Of a stretch of DNA of 64,000 bases, positions 1 to 10,267 are shown in pieces (the first letter of the stretch is position 1; the number at the start of each line of letters is the position of its first letter). The notes beneath the pieces were generated by a model. That model had not been told where the DNA came from. It made no database searches and worked only from the letters and a program-made list of their open reading frames with translations. Source of the DNA: Ceratopteris richardii (lineage: Eukaryota > Streptophyta > Polypodiopsida > Polypodiales > Pteridaceae); assembly GCA_020310875.1 (NCBI GenBank), contig CM035412.1:131584874-131648873 (forward strand). The letters run 5' to 3'. The translations under genes were made by a program, and so were the position numbers.

Positions 1-783
1 AGCATTCCGTTGCAGGAAGAGGTAGATGCAGTGAAGGCAGAGAATCACAATCTGCACTTCCAGATTAAACAACTTCAAGCACAGATTGCTGAACACGAAA
101 CAGTGATCAGTCAAAGAGATGCTGCATTGGCTGAAGTAACAGCCAAAGATGATTTATTATGTGCTGTTGATGCAGAAATTCTTCAGTTACAACAATTAGT
201 TAAGGATAAAGAGGATGCCCACATAGCACTGGGAAATTTATTAAAAGAAACCAGAGAACAATTGGATGAAGCCGTGCAGAAAGGACAGGAAATGACAAAT
301 TTACTAAAGCAAACCAATACAGAGCTCCAGTTTGCAAATGCAAACCTGTTTGAATCAAATGCTGCTCTTAAAACGTAGATGACATTGGTCGCTCAGCTCC
401 AGAAAGAGATTCCAACAATTCGACAAGAGCACGATGCTTATTACCGGACCATCCAATTTCATAATCAAGAATTGGCGAGAAGAGAGAACCAATTGGGTGC
501 TCAAGCAGAAAGATTATCTAGAGTTGATAAACAAATTCAAAACATGAAAGTGAACAGGGATGCAGCTTTGGCAAATGACTTTTATCTGCAAGAAGCCTTT
601 CTGCAAACACAGGTAGAAATTTTGATGAGCCAGGTAATTGCAACTAGTTCAGTAAGAACTGATGCTCAAGTAGTAGAACCAGAGATTCTGAAAAAAATGT
701 TAGACTCACTAAAGCAGAAAATTGCCAGGACATTTAAGTTAGCCCGAGCAATGTATCTACAGGGTATAGTAGATGAGCCATAA
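1..783 (+). pseudogene. Coiled-coil reading frame of unknown function, broken by one TAG
   Basis: The frame is open from the window edge and runs to a TAA at 781-783, with one in-frame TAG at 376-378. The two halves read as about 122 and 134 residues in the same frame, so this was one protein whose start lies outside the window. The product is rich in Gln, Glu, Lys, Leu and Ala with heptad-like spacing, so a long coiled coil is likely. I see no signal peptide, membrane segment, zinc knuckle or enzyme motif. It ends 42 bases before an LTR of family M. It could be an extra reading frame of a gypsy element or a host fragment. I do not recognise it and assign no function. Confidence 0.55.
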
Positions 784-797
784 AATTTTGTATCTCT

Positions 798-824
798 GCG
801 GGTTCAAGTCCACCGTGTGTGCCA
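798..824 (+). other. tRNA T-arm-like (B-box) motif
   Basis: The string GGTTCAAGTCC matches the internal promoter B-box and T-loop of tRNA genes. No complete cloverleaf can be built here. It lies just outside the 5' end of the family M LTR. Confidence 0.3.
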
Positions 825-825
825 G

Positions 826-1363
826 TGTAAGCCACCGGAATGGCAATTCTAAATCTTTTCCTTTTTGTATTCCGCACGAACCGAAAGGTCGTTGCGCAAA
901 GTTGTATCCATTTATAAATCAATGAAAGGATGCTTCAGAAACAACCAAAAGAATTGCCAGACTGTCTGTCTAGGCGATACGTTCTGTGGAGTTTGCGTAG
1001 TGTTGTGTTTGAGAATTTTGAGTAGTACTGTGTTTCTTTTCGTCGTTGTTGTTGATTACCTTGACTTGTGCTTAGTACTTTTCATTAAGTTAAGTGTTGT
1101 AAGTCTGAGTTACGGTAATGCTCACTTTTTACGTTATGTATTGAGGTCTTAATCTGTGTACGAATCGGAAATCTGTGAAGAGAACGAACTAGAGTAGTAA
1201 TAGTAATTCGTGTTAACAGAGTTCTTTGAACACTCATGTACTGCTTTGTGAGTGATTAATTGGGAAAATCAAGTATAGGGCCTCTGATTATTCAGACCCC
1301 TTCCACTCCCAAGAACCCGAAAAGAGCTTAAACGTGCCTATGACGGCAAACGTGCGTTTAATA
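826..1363 (+). repeat. LTR of gypsy family M (plus orientation)
   Basis: It begins TGTAAGCCACCGG and ends near CGTTTAATA, about 538 bp. The same sequence occurs in reverse complement at 15198-15737, where it is followed by a primer-binding site and gag, which identifies it as an LTR. The terminal CA appears to have mutated to TA. No primer-binding site follows it and no clear polypurine tract precedes it, so it may be a solo LTR or the 3' LTR of a truncated element. I see no target-site duplication. Confidence 0.75.
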
Positions 1364-1530
1364 GACCCGTTGAAGCTCCTTCACTTCTTCTGACCGAGGT
1401 GGAAGCTTGTTTGTATTGTATGATGATGCAAAAATATATTCAAGACATCATTTGTGCCAAAGGCCTGGTCGTGTGACATTCACACATCAATGAGAGGGAG
1501 AAGCAGAAGGCGGAGGGACGAAGATGATCA

Positions 1531-1615
1531 GGTCCAAGATTTGAACTTGCGACCTTGATGCTGAGGAGGCTTCCTCTATCTAAGAGAACAAGTCGCTTGC
1601 ACAATCAAATCATCA
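1531..1615 (-). other. tRNA-like module, possible SINE head
   Basis: On the minus strand a B-box-like string (GTTCAAATCTTGG, preceded by GGTCGCAA) follows a weak A-box-like segment by roughly the spacing seen in tRNA genes. No poly(A) tail or duplicated flank was identified, so SINE status is a guess. Confidence 0.35.
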
Positions 1616-1788
1616 TATCTATCCACTTAGAAGCTTATACCCATAGAAGCAAAAGGTGGAGCAGGCCGGAGATGGAGCCTCGGATTGTCACTCTACAAGC
1701 ATCCCCTTTATCCAACAAAGCAAGATAATTTCCTAAAAAAGTTTCTCCATAAGCCAAAACAAAGAGGTCCTTTACCAGCTAGTCCGCG

Positions 1789-1850
1789 AAGGAGGGGATT
1801 GAGCTCGTGACCTCTACACATGAAGGAGAAGATCTAAACCACTCGATGAT
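1789..1850 (-). other. tRNA-like module, possible SINE head
   Basis: The minus strand reads an A-box-like CGAGTGGTTTAGATC and then, about 25 bases on, a B-box-like GAGCTCAATCCCC preceded by GGTCAC. Order and spacing fit an RNA polymerase III internal promoter. It lies about 170 bases from a similar module. Confidence 0.4.
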
Positions 1851-2199
1851 ATTTGTTCGTCACATATGATTGCTTTCAAGATGATCTCGTAGAAGGTTAG
1901 ATTGACAAACGCGAATCCATCTACACCTATAGGCAATCAAAAATGGTGCTCAAACCATTACGATAATATGCATTGATTATATCCTACATAATATTTGTTC
2001 TAATTGATGTGTTAAACCCATCGCCAACCTGAATTCTCTTGACTTCTGTGCATCTTTTACCAATTTTTGCTACACACCTCAGCCCAAACTCCAAGTGAAA
2101 CTGTGAAGATCTAGAGGATCAAGCTATCCATGAGCAAAAGGTTTTGTGGATCTATGTAGCCTTGCATTTTGTCTCCATGGATCTTAATCATGAATTTCT

Positions 2200-2289
2200 T
2201 GCAGTGACCACTATACATGTCAAAGAGATGAAAAAGTGATATGCATCATCTTGTATCATCACATGTGGAGCTTGATATCTCAACACATG
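2200..2289 (-). repeat. Fragment of a B-family LTR (LTR start)
   Basis: On the minus strand this resembles the first ~90 bases of the B 3' LTR at 38687 (TGAGATATCAAGCTC onwards). It is fused directly to the gag fragment at 2290-2418, so the gag reading frame runs into LTR sequence. Confidence 0.55.
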
Positions 2290-2418
2290 AGGCATTGGCT
2301 CTTCGGCACTCACTAATCCCCACAATCCTTTGCCCATAAGGTAGTTCCTAACTCTAAATTTCCATGGTTGATAGTTTCCTTTCTCTGACTTCTCTATTTG
2401 TGCACTATACTCAGCCAT
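2290..2418 (-). pseudogene. gag: Ty1/copia Gag N-terminus (element H), truncated
   Basis: The start at 2418 gives a short Gag N-terminus with the motif NYQPWKFRVRNYLMGKGLWG, typical of the N-terminal domain of plant copia Gag (x-Y-x-x-W-x-x-x-x-x-x-L). After about 43 residues the frame enters LTR-like sequence and the rest of gag is absent. It lies downstream, on the minus strand, of a primer-binding site at 2659-2670, with a leader of about 240 bases between. Confidence 0.65.
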
Positions 2419-2658
2419 GTTGAGCTTTAGATACTCCTCTACCTTCTTCTCAAGTGTTTGTATGCTTTAGAAGATGTGGATGTTACCTTTTTGTAGCTCC
2501 TTCCTTTTGCTAACCTTCAACTAATTAAGATCTTCATTGATGTATTCTCCTTTTTATGACTTCTTGCTTTGATAAGTCCTCCTTGTGCTTCCACAAGTTG
2601 TTTTGATCCCTCCAAGTCTTCAAGATGATGTCCAAAAATGTCTCCAAGCCTCCAAAAT

Positions 2659-2670
2659 GCTATGATACCA
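2659..2670 (-). other. Primer-binding site of element H (variant)
   Basis: The minus strand reads TGGTATCATAGC, one or two bases off the usual plant copia TGGTATCAGAGC. One base separates it from the putative LTR end at 2672. Confidence 0.6.
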
Positions 2671-2671
2671 T

Positions 2672-2741
2672 TGATGGGGGATTCTTCTAACAACCCAATG
2701 CAACAATGGAAGATAGTTTCCCTTTGCTAGGCCCACAAACA
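2672..2741 (-). repeat. LTR of element H, end portion (split by A1)
   Basis: Sequence between the H primer-binding site and the A1 insertion; on the minus strand it ends in CA just before the primer-binding site. It should resume after A1 at 6689, but the outer end was not located. Confidence 0.4.
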
Positions 2742-2972
2742 TGTTGGAGTTAGATGTTTGCGGAAACATGTGAATAGCACAAGGAAGAAGAAGAAGCTTG
2801 GAGCACAACATACACTACTAAATGTATTGCCACTAGAATGTACAAAGATAAGTATCCCATTAGGGCAATAGGCGTATATACAAGCCAAGGGGAAAAAACC
2901 TCCTAAAGAGGGAAAAAAGTGCCTCAGAAGTCCTAGAGTGTTCACACACATCTCTACCTAAATATATCAACA
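2742..2972 (-). repeat. 3' LTR of A1
   Basis: Runs from TGTTGATATA at 2972 to CCAACA at 2742 on the minus strand. The purine-rich tract (plus-strand AATCCCCCTTA) lies just beyond 2972. The same family's LTRs occur at 25517 (split), 37558 and 43265. Confidence 0.9.
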
Positions 2973-3189
2973 AATCCCCCTTAGGAGTGATGCGGTGAAG
3001 AAGTAGCTAGCACTCATGTATAAGGAAGTGCCAAGCTATGTGGAAATCACTCCACAAAAGGAAGTAAGCCCAAAGCTTTGCAAAAAGCTTCAAACTTCTC
3101 CCTAGGTAGAGCCTTCATGAAAAGGTCTCCAATGTTCCCCTACGTGCACACATATGCCAAGCTAATCTCCCCAAAATAAGACCTCTCCC

Positions 3190-6149
3190 TGACATAATGA
3201 TAATGCACCTCAATGTGCTTAGTGCGAGCATGGAACATAGGGTTTCTCACAACTGCCAATGCACTCTAACTGTCAATGAAGATGGTGGTGGCAAAAGATT
3301 GTCCAACACCCAAATCTGCCATAAGGTGTATGAGCCACACACACTCAACAGTCGCTGTGAAAGCTACTCTATACTCATCCTCACAACTGGAAGTGGCCAC
3401 AATAGGTTGCTTCTTGCTCAACTAAGATATACATGAGCTACCAAGCATGAAGCAAAAGCCACTAGTGGACACACGAGTGTCATAGCAACCAGCCCAATCA
3501 GAGTCAGAAAAAGCATGCAAATCTGGCCGTAGTGATCCCCCTTGGGATAAAAAAAACCAAGTAGTCGGGTACCACTCAAGTGGCGAAAGATGCGCTTAAC
3601 CGCCTGTCAATGATTGACTCTTGGGAAATGCATAAACCTGCTCATCTATCATATAGCAAACTAAATAACTAGCCGAGTAATGCATAAGTAAATCAGGCAT
3701 CCAAAAGCCTATTGATAGAGGATAGCATCAAATGCATCTCCAGCATCATGAAGACTCAATCGTAAACCTGTCTCCATAGGAGTGGCAATAGGCTTATAGT
3801 CTTCAAGGCCAAAATGTTGAAATAATGTGTCAATATATTTCGTTTGACACAAATCCATTCCACCATCACCTTGCACAAAAGGAATGCCCAAATAGTGATG
3901 CAAATGCCCCAAATCAAACATCTCATATGAGGCATGCAAATCAGCCTTAAAATCAGCAATATGCTTCTCAATAGGACCAGTGAGCAGCATGCCATCAACA
4001 TAGACAACAATGATCAGAAGCACATCATTATCACACTTAACATATAAAGTGCTTTCAGTTGGATTGTTCTCAAAACCATGTGCAATCAGATAGGCATGTA
4101 TCTTCTCATACCAAGCACATGGTGCTTGCTTTAAACCATATAATGCCTTCTTTAACCTGCACACCTAGTTTCCATGCCCATTTTGCACAAAGCCATGGGG
4201 CTGAAAAACATACACTTCTTCATGCAGGTCACCATTCAGAAATGCAGTTTTAATGTTCAACTAATGTACATTCCAACCATGATGGGCTACAAGTGCACAG
4301 ATGCTCCGAACCGTAGTCATATGGCATGTAGGTGCAAGGTCTCATCAAAATCAATGCCTCTTTCCTGCGCATAACCCTTTGCAACAAGCCTAGCCTTATA
4401 CCTGTCAACTGTTCCATCATGCTTACGCTTCACCTTGTAAACCCACTTAGTGCCAATGGCCTTCTTGCCATGAGGCAAGTCACATAAAGACCAAGTATTG
4501 TTCTTCATTATAGCATCATATTCAGATTGCATAGTAGCCATCCAATTTTTTGAATTTTATGCTTCATCAAATGAAACAGGCTTATTCTCATCAGAGAGAC
4601 TAGATGCAATCATAGCATAGAAATCTGATGCAGAAGAGGCACTATGAGAGCGTGATCAAGTACAATATGACAGAGGTGCATCTAATTTGTTGTCACACAA
4701 AGTCTGCACCAGCCATTTTGGCATAGTTTTTGCCTCCTCAATGTTAGCTCTCTCATCAACAAGTGCATCATGTTTGCATCAGAAATGGGATGATCTGGAT
4801 CATCACATGAAACTTGCAAAGGCTAAGAAGTTGCCTCATTATGACTAGCACTAGATTGTCCACCTGTAAAAAGAGGCAGCAAAGTATCATACATGTCTTT
4901 GGAGCTAACAGATGTCTCCTTAGTACATGAAAGCAATGGTTGAATAGCATCTTCCACATAAACAACATCACGACTAACTAGAATACGTTCAACTGTAATT
5001 TCTAAGTAGCCCGAACTAAACCATCTTTTGGCAATGAGGAACACTGCATTTTGCCCAAAATACAGCCTTCACAAACATGTTTTTCAGGTGCCTCAAGTTT
5101 GGGCAAAGAGGACACCATTTCAGATTTCTGTAGGCATAGCAAACTAGCAAAATTCAGATGACCAAAGCTTTGGATCTGACATAGCCTAAGAATCATGTAC
5201 TGCACATGCTGAATCATTCATAGATCTTTCATAGTCTATGGCTTATACAACCCACGACATAAAATGCCAGAAGCAATAATCACATCACCATTTGACAAAT
5301 CATGAATTGTACACCTGTCTTCAACAAATTTCACAACCAAGACAATCTTGGCTAAAGCTAAAACTCATAACATATTCTTCTCGATCCCTGGCATAAATAA
5401 AGCATCTGACAAAGTGAAAGAACTACCATCAGTACTAGTCAAAATGATCTTACCAACTCCTATGATAGGATAAGAGGAGTTGTTGGCACATGTGACAGTA
5501 TTCCCTGTAGGGGCAAGCTCGAGTGAAGTGAAGAAACTACGCTGCAAGGTAATATGTTTGGTCGCCCCATTGTCAAAGTACCAAACATTTGAGTCTACTA
5601 CAGACATGCACTGCTCATGAGAAGATGGACCAAAACTGCAAACAGTAGTAAACGCCCATTCTTCTTCTTACACAAGATTAGCAAACTCTATTTTTGGTGT
5701 AGAGGCCTCTGCAACAACCATTCCAGCCTCTTTCTTGTTTGCCTCTTTAGCAGCCAGTTTTGGACAGTTCTTTATGATATGATCATTTCCTTTATAGCAC
5801 TTGCAGAACAATTTCTACTTTTCTTTTTTTTTTCATCTTTGTCTTCCCTCTTCGAGTGTGCAAGACTAAATCCTCAAATGACAAGGCATTTGGATTGCCT
5901 TGCAGCAACTATAGCATGAACAGGATTATGCAGAATATCAGCATCTTTGACACCTTTTGCATCAGCTTTAGTACCTGCAGTTATAATAGTTGCAGGTGTG
6001 ATATGACGTTTCTCAACACCCTACACAATGTTCCATAGTCCTTTTGCAACCAATACATATCGCATCGTATAAGCCCACAACGGGTAGTTGGTACCATCCA
6101 ACTTATCCTCAACAGCCAACATACGAAATACATCACTACTTTCAACCAT
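3190..6149 (-). pseudogene. gag-pol: A1 gag-pol remnant
   Basis: Read from 6149 downward, the minus strand gives the Gag start (DKLDGTNYPLWAY), then after a large deletion a damaged zinc knuckle near 5760-5830. Protease with FDNGATKHI follows near 5560-5590, then integrase (5000-5220), reverse transcriptase (4550-3700, with [15 protein letters not shown] and YVDG in place of YVDD) and RNase H (about 3500-3190). Many frameshifts and stops are present. The same family is better preserved in A3 (39060-43495). The G in YVDG replaces a catalytic aspartate. No function is expected. Confidence 0.85.
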
Positions 6150-6441
6150 GGCCGGTGACTAAAATACCTTGTTGTAGAAAATTGACTGTATCTCAAAAAG
6201 TTGAACGGAACTGCTTAGACAAGTTCTGCTAAACCTGTAGCAGAATTTGAGACGCTTATACTACGAACCAAAAGAGGTATATACAAAAAGATGAAATAGC
6301 CTGCAGAAGCACAGCGATAATGCATTCAAAGGCCGAAAGGAGCTCAGATCTCTAAAACACCCTGAGTATGCTCACCAAATTTCGTGTGAATCTGAGAGTG
6401 CAATTAGAGAGGTCTAGACAAGGCCCTAGATGAAGCGGCAA

Positions 6442-6456
6442 CCTACTCTGATTCCA
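6442..6456 (-). other. Primer-binding site of A1
   Basis: The minus strand reads TGGAATCAGAGTAGG, one base off the TGGTATCAGAGTAGG seen in A2, two bases from the LTR end. Confidence 0.75.
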
Positions 6457-6458
6457 AT

Positions 6459-6688
6459 TGTTGGAGTTGGATGTTTGTGGAAGTACATGAACATCACAAG
6501 GAAGAAGAAGAAGCTTGGAGCAAAACACACACTACTGAATCTATTACCACTAGAATGTACAAAGATAAGTAGCCCATTAGGGCAATAGGCATATATACAG
6601 GGGGGGGGGAGGGGAACCTCTTAAAGAGGGAAAAAAGTGCCCCGATAGTCCTAGAGTGTTCACACATCACTACCTAAATATATCAACA
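6459..6688 (-). repeat. 5' LTR of A1
   Basis: A 230-bp copy matching 2742-2972, with an expanded G-run near 6601-6613. TG and CA ends are present. Confidence 0.9.
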
Positions 6689-8532
6689 AAATAGTGATAT
6701 ATGCTCACTACCCTAGACTTTTCTTTGTAGCTATATAGAGAATTAAAATGAAACTTTACAAAATTAGGCTAGACTCCTAGAGATATCTAAAAATATTTGA
6801 ATCATGCCAAATGGATGCTCCAATAGAGAGAATCACTTATTGCAATATAGGTTATTTGTTTGCAACACTCTCTGCCTAGTGTAGAGATATAGCTTCACAA
6901 ACTTGGCAATTTCTCACAACTCAGCTAGTAAAAAAACTTGAAACTTTGGCACATTTTGGGTCACTATATGAGAGATGAAATGAAGGTTGAAATCAATGAA
7001 AATGAGTAGAATGAAAGATTGGGCAATATGTGCAATTTTCTACAAACAAATTTGTGAAGGTCTAACTATACCTCTAGATAAGGAGGATATAAATCGTAAG
7101 AAAATGAGATAATCAAGCAAGGGGGCTACTTCCTAGAGTTTAGAACTTTTCCAAACTAAGTGGAAACATGTGGAATGCATCAAACTCAAGAAATAAAGGA
7201 AGAATGGTGCTTATATAGAGATTTTACTTTTCCTATAATCTAGCTAATCACCCACCAATTAATAGAGGTGCACCGATAATGGATGGGAGTTGAATTTGAT
7301 TGAATTTGGTGGAGCTCTTAACTTTATTCCACAACTTTGAGTTATCCTTTTTTATTTTTCAACTTGAAAAACTTATGGATGAGTCCTTTTACTTGGTTGA
7401 GACTTTATTTTCAACCATTTTCACAAAAAGCCACCACTAAACTCTCAATTTGTAGTAGTGCTTACTTTAATAGGCTCTCCTCTTCGAGGCTCAATCTTAT
7501 ATGGGGATATTTTAAAGGATGATAAAACATTCAAGGGTCATTTTTTCCTCTCTTCTTTATATATTTGTTACCCTTAATGGTCATAAAAATTTCATTTATA
7601 CAAAGAAAGAGTATGATACAAGAATTAGGACCTTGTCAAGGACCTTTGGTGTAGTGGTTAAAACATTGGACCATGGACTATGATTCAAGGTTCAAACTTA
7701 GGGTGAACTTTGACATATAACCCTTGGAAAGAAAACCACCTAGAGATGAAATTCTCGAGTATCTAGAAACATTATTATTCTTGAAATCTTTGGCTCTTCT
7801 TGTAAGGACAAGCAACATACGTTTCTAAAGGTTGATGAAATTCCTTGGTTATAGATTTCCTTGAAACATCCCGCCTAGTAAAACTTCATATAAATGCAAA
7901 TCAACTCGACACTATTTCCAAGTGTGTTTAAGTTCAAAGAAAGATGTAGACTTATCTAAATCTAAGGCTTCATATTGTTCTATCCAAAGGGTCTTATAGG
8001 TGTAACAAAAGGAAAAGTGAATGCAATCCTCTTTATGCCTTGTGCCACTCATGCACCACTCCTTTATCGCCTTGAATATATTTCCACCCTAGCATTGATC
8101 CAAACATCTTGATAGACTTTCAGTCCCATCAAGACAGATGTCTTAACTCTCTACTTCTATAATCTAAATTGAAATTACAAGAAGAAAAGTTTCATTTTTT
8201 GTATCGAACATCATACTACATAAGTGGGATTCACTGGAAAAATTGCTTCTATATTCCCCCTTATTTTTCTACATGAATTCAAAGGGGAAGGAGTATTTTG
8301 AAAGGTTTATCCCTTATAGAGTGTGTTTTCATGGACCACCACCTTCTCTTCGGCATCTTTTGACCGAAAAAAAATTGCATGAGTTTTCATCCCAAATGTT
8401 CAATATTGTGTAAGATTCAAACATTGGGGTGGTGGAGGGGGGTGGGGATCTATTGATTATGTTGTTGTTGTTGATATTGTATGAGGAGGAGTTAGGAAGT
8501 GCAAGAGCTGTCTTTTTTTCATGATTTTCTGA
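6689..8532. other. Non-coding stretch, probably the rest of the H LTR plus unassigned sequence
   Basis: AT-rich with no supported reading frame. A TATA-like TATATAAGC on the minus strand near 7208-7216 would fit an LTR promoter for element H. A tRNA-like module lies at 7640-7700. The outer LTR boundary was not found. Confidence 0.35.
7640..7700 (+). other. tRNA-like module, possible SINE head
   Basis: An A-box-like TGGTGTAGTGGTTAAAACA is followed about 25 bases later by a B-box-like AGGTTCAAACTT. Spacing and strand fit a tRNA-derived RNA polymerase III promoter. It closely resembles the minus-strand module at 22341-22410. No complete tRNA fold is visible. Confidence 0.5.
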
Positions 8533-8977
8533 GACAAAATCCCGATTTTCAAAACACGATTTTGTGAATTCACGATTTTGTGAAAACACGATTCTATGAA
8601 CCACGATTTTGTGAAAACACGATTCTGGGGAACCACGATTCTGTGAAAACACGATTCTCTGTTCAAAATCGCGATTCTCACCAATCACGATTTTCAGCAA
8701 AAACACGATTTTGTGAAATCGCGATTCTCAAAAACACGATTCTCTGCTCAAAATCGCGATTCTCAGAAACATGATTCTCTGCTCAAAATCGCGATTCTCA
8801 AAAACACGATTCTCTGCTCAAAATCGTGATTTTCAAAACACTATTCTCAAGGTACAAAATCGCGATTCTCTTGAAGTTCACAAAATCGCGATTCTCTTGA
8901 AGTTCACAAAATCGCGATTCTCTTGAAGTTCACAAAATCGCGATTCTCTGATTTCATACAAAATCGTGATTTTTCCA
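8533..8977. repeat. Degenerate tandem array of CGATT motifs with palindromic AATCGCGATT
   Basis: About 445 bases are built from variants of AACACGATTCTCTG and AAAATCGCGATTCTC. The self-complementary decamer AATCGCGATT occurs about eight times. Period is about 33-34 bases in the middle and exactly 26 bases in three copies from about 8854 to 8931 (unit ACAAAATCGCGATTCTCTTG plus six more bases). It lies just upstream of the gypsy N leader, possibly inside its LTR. Confidence 0.85.
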
Positions 8978-9241
8978 TAAGTGCCTGTTTGCCTGTTTTG
9001 ACCCCCAGAGCCTGATTTGACATAACTTTTTCATCCAAAGTCCATTTTTTGAGCTCTATAGCTCGTTGGAAAGCTCGTTTCGAATCCTACACGGTCTCAA
9101 CTATTTTTTATAAGAATAATGCGTTGATTTTCAGATAGGATAATTTGAAGTTGACCTTCAAGTGGGACCTAGAACCCAAGGGGACTCCAAAGGATTTTTG
9201 AACCATACCAAGGGGAAATTTTGGACTCTTAGCCAAAGCTT
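8978..9241 (+). other. Leader upstream of gypsy N gag
   Basis: Non-coding sequence between the repeat array and the ATG at 9242, probably the end of an LTR and untranslated leader. I could not place a primer-binding site. Confidence 0.4.
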
Positions 9242-10267
9242 ATGAACTTGAGATCTGGTAGACACCTAGGCAAGGATAGACAAAGCATTAGATCTTCTCA
9301 GTCCAGTGTCAACCATACAGCTAAGTCTTGGGCACAACAACTAAGTGGTCATCCTTACGGACTAAGTTCAGACACAAGTGACTCAGAAATGTCTTTTAGC
9401 ATGGGGAAACCTGCAGGTGGCTCAGGGACTGCCCATCTACAAACACCAGAAGGTCCCTATAAGATACAGTTGGAATATATTCGGACCAACCGATTAGGTG
9501 CTCGCATCTATGAGGATGGCCTAAGGTGATCAGTGGTCCAACTCAAAAATCCAGATCAATCCTTTGGACTTGAACACCCGGTGGTCAAGTTCGAAGAGGG
9601 TTCATACATTGATAAGGAAGGAACCATGTATGTGGTTACCAACCTACCAGATAGGACTAATGAGTTTGGAAATATCATTCCTGAGAATGAGATAGGAGAC
9701 CTAGAACAAGGAAATGTAGGACAAGGACCCCAGTCTCCTAGAGGCAAGTCAGTTTTGACCAGAGTGATCACTCCAGATTGGATTCCTCAAGATAACAAAA
9801 GCATAGAACTATTCTTGAATAGAGAAACAGAGGAAGCCTTTTGGAGATTCAAGCCAGATCAACCTAGCCAATTGGGCATAGTCATCATCTACGAGTTCAA
9901 GGACCCAGAGATACCAGGAAAAGTTGTCTACTTGGATAACACATCAGAGAAAGTGTTCTTGGTAATAGAACATGATAGACATGCATATACTTGGAAGAGT
10001 GAATTGATTTTCCCTCCATCAAGATCCAATGTTTCCCATGGCCTCCAAGGAGTAGGATCATCCCAAGCTCATGAAGCCCAAAGAGAAAGAAATAGAGAGA
10101 GACCTGAGGTAATTTTTGCACACACGGTGGGCAAAAATAGAGTAGGATTTGAAAACGAAAGACCTGAAAGAGAGAGACATCAAGCACATAGGCAACAAAG
10201 AGATGAACATGATTTTCCATTCCCTAGACCCCGAGAGCACACAGAACCCTTAGACCCACTCAAGTGA
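9242..10267 (+). pseudogene. gag: Ty3/gypsy N, N-terminal part of Gag, one TGA
   Basis: The frame starts with MNLRSGRHLG, an opening common in plant gypsy Gag proteins. It runs 95 codons to a TGA at 9527-9529 and resumes in the same frame to 10267. The first segment is Ser-rich. The second (about 244 residues) has no motif I can name and ends in an Arg/Glu/Pro-rich tail. The next segment begins at 10264 in another frame with a four-base overlap, so a single-base indel probably separated what was one polyprotein. Confidence 0.7.

Larger units (their letters stand above)
1364..2187. other. Non-coding stretch with two tRNA-like modules
   Basis: No reading frame of note and no LTR ends are visible. 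Two minus-strand segments with tRNA-type internal promoter boxes are listed separately. The rest is AT-rich unassigned sequence. Confidence 0.5.
2742..6688 (-). mobile_element. Ty1/copia element A1, complete ends, decayed and internally deleted
   Basis: The LTRs are at 2742-2972 and 6459-6688 (about 230 bp, TGTTGATATATTTAGG to TCCAACA on the minus strand). A mutated primer-binding site and a polypurine tract lie in the expected places. The flanking pentamers are AAACA (2737-2741) and AAATA (6689-6693), a plausible target duplication with one substitution. The internal part is about 3.5 kb and lacks much of gag compared with A3. A1 sits inside the LTR of element H. Confidence 0.85.

Noticed and set aside
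798..824. Complete tRNA gene
   Set aside because: Only a T-arm-like string is present; no acceptor, D or anticodon arm can be paired with it.
8329..8774. Frames over the CGATT array on both strands
   Set aside because: Repetitive peptides mirror the tandem repeat on each strand; no independent coding signal.
8854..8950. Possible CRISPR array (26-bp repeats)
   Set aside because: Repeats are head to tail without unique spacers, and the context is a plant retrotransposon.
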